Origin: Acidobacteriota bacterium
Lineage (GTDB): Bacteria; Acidobacteriota; Terriglobia; Terriglobales; Acidobacteriaceae
Length of the DNA: 11,383 nucleotides
Reading direction: 5' to 3'
NCBI GenBank assembly: GCA_021782675.1
Contig: JAJXUS010000024.1
Span: 1 to 11,383, forward strand
Position numbers and translations under genes: made by a program. This document shows, piece after piece, positions 6,823-11,383 of this stretch (within the stretch, counting starts at the first letter, position 1; the number at the start of each line of letters is the position of its first letter). The notes below the pieces were generated by a model. It was not told the DNA's origin and searched no databases. It saw only the letters and a list, made by a program, of their open reading frames with translations.

Positions 6823-8205
6823 TCAAAATCCTGCGTGATGTTCTGGAGCAGCAACACAATTGGACGCACAGTTTGGAATGCCCTGCATGCCGCGCAGCGT
6901 CGTCAGCTCCCGCTGGACCTTTCGCCACGCGCGCGGATGCTTTTTGGTCACGATCGGCGCATTCGGGTCCGCGTAATACGCCAGCACATCGTGCTTCAAC
7001 CGTGCCGGCACCGGATGATCCGGGTTTTTCGTAATCCGGCCCAGCAATTTGGCATAGGTTTTATCGGTCAGGGCGTAGCCGCCCGGATGCACCAGGTCAC
7101 CGGTATCGAGATCGCGATTGGGCAGCGTCAAGGGTGCCCGGGGATGGCGCTGCAGCCGCGCCAGCAGTCGCGCATAGCGTGCCGCGGAGCGGTTGCGGCT
7201 CTCAATGTACCAGCGGTTGGTTTCGGCGCTCGGGCCGCGCACCGCCAGCGTCGACAAAGGACCAATCCTGGGCGTCAGCCAGATCAGCCCGGCCAGCACG
7301 TGAATCTTGAAGCCCAGTGGCCCCCGCATGGCTGCCCAGTGGTTTTCCCGCTCCACTGCGGCCTGCCGGGCCTGGTATTCCGCAAATGCAGGCGTCTTCT
7401 CCTCCGGCGGAAAGCTTTTTTTATGCAGCAGCGTCTCGGCATGCGCCACGTCCGGCAGGATCCCGGTGAGCGAGGAACGGTAGCTTTTAATCGCTGTTGG
7501 GGTCGGCCCCAGTACACTCCGCAGCGACAGGCCATAGGTCTGGGCGAAGGCCTGCTTCAACAGGCGCAGCGGCACGTAGAGATGCACCTGCTCGATATAG
7601 CCCCGCGGCGCCATGCGATCCAATTGCTCCTGCTCCGCATCAAACGCGAATTCGGTACGGATGTGCGCGTACGGCGCCTCGTCGTAAGTTACACGCGGGC
7701 CATACTTTTTCCCGAGCTTGGGAAACTCAAGGGGCGTCGAGATGTTTGTGGCGTAGCGATGCCCGTCATCGTCACCCACGTAGTGCGACAGCGCGCCGAT
7801 GGCAAAGGCGTATTCGTCCACGGTCTGGGCATCCAGCAGCAGATTCTCGATAAACTCACCCGAGCGCACGTAGTGTGTCAGGTCGCTGAAAAACTCGTGT
7901 CCGAACGGATAGTACCCCATGTCCTGGAGCGTGGCGCCGCCATAAGCGTAGGCGCGGGCCTCGCGCAGCTGCGCCGCTGTCACGGTCGGAAAGCGTGCGC
8001 GGATGGCCGGCACAATGGAAGTCTGCCATGCGACATCCACCATGTTCTGGTGGGTCATAAACGAGTAGCCGGACGCTGGCGGTGGCGCCGCTGCCAGGGG
8101 GATCAGCACCACGAGCAGCCGCGCTATCGCCCGCCAAAGAGGACCGGGACGGGAAGTTGGCTGTGCCTGCGGGTGGCCGCCAATCTGAATTCTTTTTGCC
8201 CTCAC
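6823..8205 (-). CDS. Exported zinc-dependent phospholipase C / S1-P1 nuclease-fold protein
   Basis: A 460-residue secreted protein with an N-terminal zinc-dependent phospholipase C-like domain. After the signal segment (LLVVLIPLAAAPPPASG, about 30-46) the mature part opens with YSFMTHQNMVDVAW (47-60). Probable metal ligands are H52, D95 (GGATLQDMG), H103 and H111 (PFGHEFFSDLTHY), H141 (GALSHYVGDD), D145 and H149. This His/Asp series fits a tri-zinc site, suggesting phosphodiester hydrolysis, but substrate is unknown. Residues ~200-460 are basic, Arg-rich and match nothing I recognise; they end with a Cys pair. The frame opens back to 8370, inside the divergent gene, which is unlikely. GTG 8205 with GGCGGA-like purines upstream is the only sensible start that keeps a signal peptide near the N-terminus; ATG 8310 is the alternative. 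The first gene of a probable two-gene unit with DoxX. Confidence 0.85.
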   Translation of the reverse strand: MRAKRIQIGGHPQAQPTSRPGPLWRAIARLLVVLIPLAAAPPPASGYSFMTHQNMVDVAWQTSIVPAIRARFPTVTAAQLREARAYAYGGATLQDMGYYPFGHEFFSDLTHYVRSGEFIENLLLDAQTVDEYAFAIGALSHYVGDDDGHRYATNISTPLEFPKLGKKYGPRVTYDEAPYAHIRTEFAFDAEQEQLDRMAPRGYIEQVHLYVPLRLLKQAFAQTYGLSLRSVLGPTPTAIKSYRSSLTGILPDVAHAETLLHKKSFPPEEKTPAFAEYQARQAAVERENHWAAMRGPLGFKIHVLAGLIWLTPRIGPLSTLAVRGPSAETNRWYIESRNRSAARYARLLARLQRHPRAPLTLPNRDLDTGDLVHPGGYALTDKTYAKLLGRITKNPDHPVPARLKHDVLAYYADPNAPIVTKKHPRAWRKVQRELTTLRGMQGIPNCASNCVAAPEHHAGF

Positions 8206-8286
8206 CAGTACGTTCCGCCGCTCTTCGTCGTAGACCCTGCGAAACCGGCCGCGCTTCTGCGCATCCCATACATAGATGCAGCAACT

Positions 8287-8291
8287 GGAGG
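8287..8291 (+). promoter_or_regulatory. GGAGG ribosome site deciding the DinB start
   Basis: GGAGG lies 6 nt before ATG 8298, an ideal distance. The frame is open much further upstream (to 8082) but only across the antisense of the phospholipase-like gene. The site therefore fixes the start at 8298. Confidence 0.7.
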
Positions 8292-8297
8292 TTTCGT

Positions 8298-8780
8298 ATG
8301 ACGGATCCATCCACCGCGCTTCGCAAGACCCTGGCCGACTCTCTGGACGGAGGCCATGCCCATGCAACACTGCATGATGCTACCGTGGACTTTCCTGTCA
8401 AGCTGCTGACGGCAAAGCCCGACGGCGCGCCGCATAACGCATGGCAACTGCTCGAGCACATCCGCATCGCACTGGAAGACCTGCTCGATTTCTGCCGCAA
8501 CCCGAAATACAAACCCCTGCGCTGGCCCAAAGAGTACTGGCCCTCCGCCGACGCCAACCCCGGGGCTGATGACTGGGAGAAGTCTCGCAAAGCCATCGCC
8601 GCCGCCATTTCGGAGTTCAGGACAATGCTCGCCGACCCTGCGACCGACCTGGAGGCAAAGATCGCCTGGGGCGACGGACAGACAATTCTGCGCGAAGCCC
8701 TGCTGGCGATTGACCACACCAGCTATCACACCGGCCAGTTGGTGATGTTACGCAAACAACTGGGGCAGTGGCAGGGCTGA
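8298..8780 (+). CDS. DinB-fold protein (DinB/YfiT-like putative metalloenzyme)
   Basis: A 160-residue cytoplasmic protein of the DinB superfamily, a four-helix bundle that binds a divalent metal with three histidines. Characterised relatives include thiol-dependent transferases (bacillithiol and mycothiol types), but most members have no known reaction. The probable ligands are H54 (QLLEHIRIALEDLLDF) and H140 and H144 (LLAIDHTSYHTGQLVMLRKQLG). This H...HxxxH layout is characteristic. The name comes from a DNA-damage-induced Bacillus gene and does not imply a repair role. The start is ATG 8298, fixed by GGAGG. It is transcribed divergently from the phospholipase-like gene, with ~92 nt between starts, and is followed 91 nt later by the mutase gene on the same strand. 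No partner is suggested by context. Confidence 0.87.
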   Translation: MTDPSTALRKTLADSLDGGHAHATLHDATVDFPVKLLTAKPDGAPHNAWQLLEHIRIALEDLLDFCRNPKYKPLRWPKEYWPSADANPGADDWEKSRKAIAAAISEFRTMLADPATDLEAKIAWGDGQTILREALLAIDHTSYHTGQLVMLRKQLGQWQG

Positions 8781-8791
8781 AGAATTGCTGG

Positions 8792-8821
8792 TTGCCCGAC
8801 GTTGCTGAAATGCCCTATGCT
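8792..8821 (+). promoter_or_regulatory. Putative promoter for the mutase genes
   Basis: TTGCCC (8792-8797) and TATGCT (8816-8821) are spaced by 18 nt and each match the sigma-70 hexamers at four of six bases. They lie in the 91-nt gap between the DinB gene and the mutase large subunit, about 50 nt before its start. Plausible but weak. Confidence 0.35.
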
Positions 8822-8871
8822 GAGAGGTTTATCCACCATAGGTGTGCGGTAATTTTTGCGAGGAGTTGAAT

Positions 8872-10665
8872 ATGGCGCGAACGACAACTGAGGAACCGCT
8901 ACCGTCCGCGAGCGAAACCACCCGCACGAGCGGCGTGTCGCCGGCCGAGCAGCAATGGGTGGAAAAGATCTTGCGGCCCGCGCTCGCGAAAGCCCCCGAG
9001 CGCCCCATTGGCGCCGACAGTGGCGTCAACCGAAATCCCGATGGCACTGCCCGCTTCACCACCATCTCCGGCGCACCCGTCGAACGGCTGTACACGCCCG
9101 CCGACCTGCCGGCGGACTTTGCCGCCGACAATCAGAAATATCTGGGCCATCCCGGCCAGCCGCCCTACACGCGCGGCATCCATGCCACCGGCTACCGCGG
9201 CAAGCTCTGGACCATGCGCCAGTTCTCCGGCTTTGCCTCGCCGGAAGAGACCAACCAGCGCTACAAATATCTGCTGGCGAACGGCGGCGGCGGCCTGTCG
9301 GTGGCCTTCGATCTGCCCACGCTGATGGGTTACGACTCCGACCATGCGAACAGTGAGGGTGAGGTCGGAAAATGCGGTGTGGCGATCGACTCGCTCGAAG
9401 ACATGGAGATTCTCTTCTCCGGCATCGACCTTGAAAAGACCACGGTGTCGATGACCATCAACTCCCCGGCCAGCGTGCTCTGGGCCATGTACCTGGTGGT
9501 TGCCGAGCGCCAGGGCGCGGACTGGAACAAAATCTCCGGCACACTGCAGAACGACATCCTGAAGGAATATATCGCACAGAAGGAGTACATCTATCCGCCT
9601 GCACCGTCGATGCGCCTGGTCATCGACACATTTGAATTTGGTTCGCTGCACACGCCGCGCTTCAACCCCATCTCCATCTCCGGCTATCACATCCGCGAAG
9701 CCGGGGCGACCGCACTGCAGGAGCTGGCTTTTACCATCTACGATGGCGTGGAGTATGTGGAGTGGGCGCTGCGCCGCGGCCTGAACGTGGATGAATTTGC
9801 GCCGCGCCTCAGCTTCTTCTTCAATTCGCACAACGACTTTTTTGAAGAGATTGCCAAGTTTCGCGCCTCCCGCAAAATCTGGTACCGTCTGATGACCGAG
9901 CGGTTCCATGCCAAAAATCCGCGCTCGCACCTGATGCGCTTCCACACCCAGACGGCCGGCGTCTCGCTCACCGCGCAGCAGCCGAAGAACAACATCGCCC
10001 GCGTGGCCTTGCAGGCGCTGGCCGCCGTGCTGGGCGGCACGCAATCGCTGCACACTGACTCCTACGACGAGGCGCTGGCGTTGCCCACCGAAGAGGCCGC
10101 ACGCATTGCGCTGCGTACTCAGCAGATTCTGGCTTACGAGTCTGGTGTGGCGCAGACCGTCGATCCGCTGGCCGGCTCGTATTTTGTTGAGCACCTCACG
10201 CTCAACATGGAGCGCGGCGCCTTCGACTACTTCGACAAGCTGGACAAGATGGGCGGCATGGTGCGCGCCATCGAACAGGGCTTTCCGCAGAAGGAGCTGG
10301 CGGAGTCCAGTTACCAGTATCAGCGTGCGGTCGAGGCGGGCGAGAAGATCATTGTCGGCGTCAACGACTTTGTCGTCGAAGAAGAGCTTCCGGAGATTCT
10401 TTACATTGACGAAAGCGTTCGCGAGGCACAGACAGAAAAACTGAAGCACCTGCGCGAGCGCCGCTCCAATGAGCAGGTTACACGTGCCTTGGAAGCGCTG
10501 CGCCAGGCTGCGCGGAAGGAACCGCAAGCGCAGCCCGGCGTACTTTCCAGCGCCAACACCATGCCGTACATTCTGGATTGCGTGCGTGCCTATGCGACCG
10601 TCGGTGAGATTTGCGAGGCGCTGCGCGACGTTTTCGGAACCTATGAAGAAGCCAGTTGGACCTAG
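8872..10665 (+). CDS. B12-dependent acyl-CoA mutase large subunit, isobutyryl-CoA mutase-like
   Basis: Catalytic TIM-barrel subunit (597 residues) of a coenzyme B12 carbon-skeleton mutase; the B12 domain is encoded separately next door. Family stretches: [15 protein letters not shown] (107-121), [18 protein letters not shown] (141-158), [26 protein letters not shown] (223-248), [14 protein letters not shown] (267-280), PRLSFFF (311-317), LGGTQSLHT (387-395) and [10 protein letters not shown] (431-440). Against Propionibacterium methylmalonyl-CoA mutase the spacing is gap-free here: S164=S193, Q197=Q226, N236=N265, H244=H273, R283=R312, S285=S314. However, Tyr89 is F118 and Arg207 is Q236. Phe/Gln is the pair reported for isobutyryl-CoA mutase IcmA. 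A145, where 2-hydroxyisobutyryl-CoA mutase has Asp, argues against that enzyme. The likely reaction is isobutyryl-CoA to n-butyryl-CoA, or a similar monocarboxylic substrate. Start: AGGAG 8861-8865 is 6 nt before ATG 8872, preferred over GTG 8842. Automated annotation would say methylmalonyl-CoA mutase. Confidence 0.95.
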   Translation: MARTTTEEPLPSASETTRTSGVSPAEQQWVEKILRPALAKAPERPIGADSGVNRNPDGTARFTTISGAPVERLYTPADLPADFAADNQKYLGHPGQPPYTRGIHATGYRGKLWTMRQFSGFASPEETNQRYKYLLANGGGGLSVAFDLPTLMGYDSDHANSEGEVGKCGVAIDSLEDMEILFSGIDLEKTTVSMTINSPASVLWAMYLVVAERQGADWNKISGTLQNDILKEYIAQKEYIYPPAPSMRLVIDTFEFGSLHTPRFNPISISGYHIREAGATALQELAFTIYDGVEYVEWALRRGLNVDEFAPRLSFFFNSHNDFFEEIAKFRASRKIWYRLMTERFHAKNPRSHLMRFHTQTAGVSLTAQQPKNNIARVALQALAAVLGGTQSLHTDSYDEALALPTEEAARIALRTQQILAYESGVAQTVDPLAGSYFVEHLTLNMERGAFDYFDKLDKMGGMVRAIEQGFPQKELAESSYQYQRAVEAGEKIIVGVNDFVVEEELPEILYIDESVREAQTEKLKHLRERRSNEQVTRALEALRQAARKEPQAQPGVLSSANTMPYILDCVRAYATVGEICEALRDVFGTYEEASWT

Positions 10666-10689
10666 AGCCGCCGGCCACGGAGTGAATCA

Positions 10690-11127
10690 ATGAACGCATC
10701 GCACAACACGGCAGACCAGAACCAGCCCATCCGCGTACTGGTGGCCAAGCCGGGCCTGGACGGCCACGACCGCGGGGCTAAGGTCATTGCCCGCGCGCTG
10801 CGCGATGCCGGTATGGAAGTGATCTACACCGGCCTGCGGCAGACGCCGGAGATGATCGTGAACGCTTCCATTCAGGAAGACGTGCAGTGCATCGGCCTCA
10901 GCATTCTTTCGGGCGCGCACAACGCCATCGTGCCGCGCGTCATGGCGCTGCTTAAGGAGCGCGGTGCCGACGATATCCTGGTCGTGGTCGGTGGCACCAT
11001 CCCGGCGCAGGACATCGAGTTTCTGAAGCAGCAAGGCGTTGCGGCCATCTTCGGCCCGGGCACGCCGCTGGAAACAACCATCGACTTCATCCGCGCAAAC
11101 GTCAAACCGCGAGGCGTTCCGGCATAA
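10690..11127 (+). CDS. B12-binding small subunit of the acyl-CoA mutase
   Basis: A 145-residue cobalamin-binding Rossmann-like subunit that supplies adenosylcobalamin to the large subunit. The full base-off/His-on signature is present: D24-x-H26-x-x-G29 (H26 is the lower axial cobalt ligand, in [12 protein letters not shown]), S71-x-L73 (GLSILSGAH) and G101-G102 ([11 protein letters not shown]). It starts 24 nt after the large-subunit stop. CGGAG at 10678-10682 precedes ATG 10690 by 7 nt, so the two genes are surely cotranscribed. The length matches stand-alone small subunits such as IcmB and the archaeal-type mutase beta chains. The first ~12 residues are polar and probably disordered. The protein does not itself show substrate specificity; that is inferred from the large subunit. 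No GTPase chaperone (MeaB-like) is encoded in the window. Confidence 0.95.
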   Translation: MNASHNTADQNQPIRVLVAKPGLDGHDRGAKVIARALRDAGMEVIYTGLRQTPEMIVNASIQEDVQCIGLSILSGAHNAIVPRVMALLKERGADDILVVVGGTIPAQDIEFLKQQGVAAIFGPGTPLETTIDFIRANVKPRGVPA

Positions 11128-11147
11128 GTTCGCAGATTTCCCCCGAA

Positions 11148-11169
11148 GCCTGCTGTCATTTCTGCAGGC
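11148..11169 (+). terminator. Possible weak hairpin terminator after the mutase genes
   Basis: GCCTGC (11148-11153) pairs with GCAGGC (11164-11169) around a 10-base loop, 20 nt after the stop. The following sequence is T-rich but has no clean T run, so termination here is doubtful. The repeat hairpin further down may also contribute. Confidence 0.28.
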
Positions 11170-11192
11170 AATCTGCTGTTGCTTTTCTTGTT

Positions 11193-11355
11193 GTCATTCC
11201 CGCAGGGAATCCGCTTTTTGGTGTTTCCCTTCTTGTTGCCAGACAAGACACTGTCCTTCTGAGTCGAGCGCAGAGCCCCCGCATTTTTGCTTTTTTCGAC
11301 CAATACTTTTTTCGACCAATACAGAGATCCTTCGCTTCGCTCAGCGACTGTCTTG
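11193..11355. repeat. REP-like palindromic repeat element, copy 2 (variant)
   Basis: A diverged relative of the element at 6189-6343, in non-coding DNA after the mutase genes. The 24-base head 11193-11216 matches 6189-6212 at 22 positions. The right arm at 11326-11344 (GATCCTTCGCTTCGCTCAG) is identical over 19 bases to 6319-6337. The left arm (from 11253, CTTCTGAGTCGAGCG) is degenerate compared with copy 1. Outer arms CAAGACA (11244-11250) and TGTCTTG (11349-11355) pair, extending the hairpin. The middle carries a tandem duplication absent from copy 1. The remaining bases to the window end (11356-11383) show nothing recognisable. Confidence 0.7.
11291..11322. repeat. Perfect 16-base tandem duplication inside repeat copy 2
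   Basis: TTTTTTCGACCAATAC occurs twice with no spacer (11291-11306 and 11307-11322), without mismatch. The related segment of copy 1 (TTCGGCCAATAC, within 6302-6315) occurs once. This indicates a recent local duplication, probably by replication slippage, in the loop of the element. Confidence 0.85.
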
Positions 11356-11383
11356 GTTTGTCAAGTGGGTTGATGGAAAAGAC

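Noticed and set aside
6808..8301. A 497-codon plus-strand open frame opposite the phospholipase-like gene
   Set aside because: It is the antisense shadow of a gene with clear domain motifs. Its translation is low-complexity, rich in Arg, Gln and His, with no recognisable motif or ribosome site. GC-rich codon bias keeps the opposite frame open.
8899..10527. A 542-codon minus-strand open frame opposite the mutase large subunit
   Set aside because: Shadow of a strongly conserved enzyme gene. The translation shows no domain, and its length is explained by codon bias.
8872..11127. Mutase considered as ethylmalonyl-CoA mutase or 2-hydroxyisobutyryl-CoA mutase
   Set aside because: An ethylmalonyl enzyme should keep an Arg for the substrate carboxylate, and here it is Gln. 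2-Hydroxyisobutyryl-CoA mutase has Ile and Asp at positions that are F118 and A145 here.

Overview
The window is 11.4 kb of GC-rich, densely coding bacterial chromosome. Three things suggest an Acidobacteriota member of the Terriglobia (Acidobacteriales) type: the gene mix (a DUF2911 protein, a DUF420 membrane protein beside heme O synthase, a secreted zinc phospholipase C-like protein, and a two-subunit B12-dependent acyl-CoA mutase), the codon use, and a dispersed GAGCGAAGCGAAG palindromic repeat. This placement is inference from memory of such genomes and was not tested by a search. No phage, transposase, CRISPR, tRNA or rRNA was seen.

Layout. (1) 1-1053: an AI-2E family permease in which the start lies at the window edge. 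(2) 1200-5010: a tight same-strand run of heme O synthase (cyoE/ctaB), an ABC ATPase, an ABC-2 permease, a DUF420 membrane protein and a small two-helix membrane protein. Gaps are at most 5 nt, with overlaps, so this looks like one operon. Heme O synthase and DUF420 point to respiratory oxidase biogenesis, and the ABC pair may serve the same job. (3) 5070-6135: a secreted DUF2911 protein, then single-stranded DNA-binding protein, closed by a strong intrinsic terminator at 6151-6186. (4) 6187-6381: a non-coding convergent zone with a REP-like palindromic element. (5) 6382-8205, minus strand: a zinc-dependent phospholipase C-like exported protein followed by a DoxX membrane protein. (6) 8298-8780, plus strand: a DinB-fold protein, divergent from the phospholipase. 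(7) 8872-11127: the large and small subunits of a coenzyme B12 acyl-CoA mutase. (8) 11128-11383: non-coding DNA with a second, variant copy of the repeat.

The most informative observation concerns the mutase. It would normally be labelled methylmalonyl-CoA mutase. A gap-free comparison (from memory) with the well-studied Propionibacterium enzyme puts Phe at the Tyr89 position and Gln at the Arg207 position. Those are the residues that distinguish isobutyryl-CoA mutase (IcmA/IcmB) from methylmalonyl-CoA mutase. The likely substrate is therefore a monocarboxylic acyl-CoA such as isobutyryl-CoA/n-butyryl-CoA. I found no clearly new molecular system. The strongest leads are this specificity reassignment, the oxidase-linked ABC/DUF420 operon, and the repeat family with an internal duplication in one copy.
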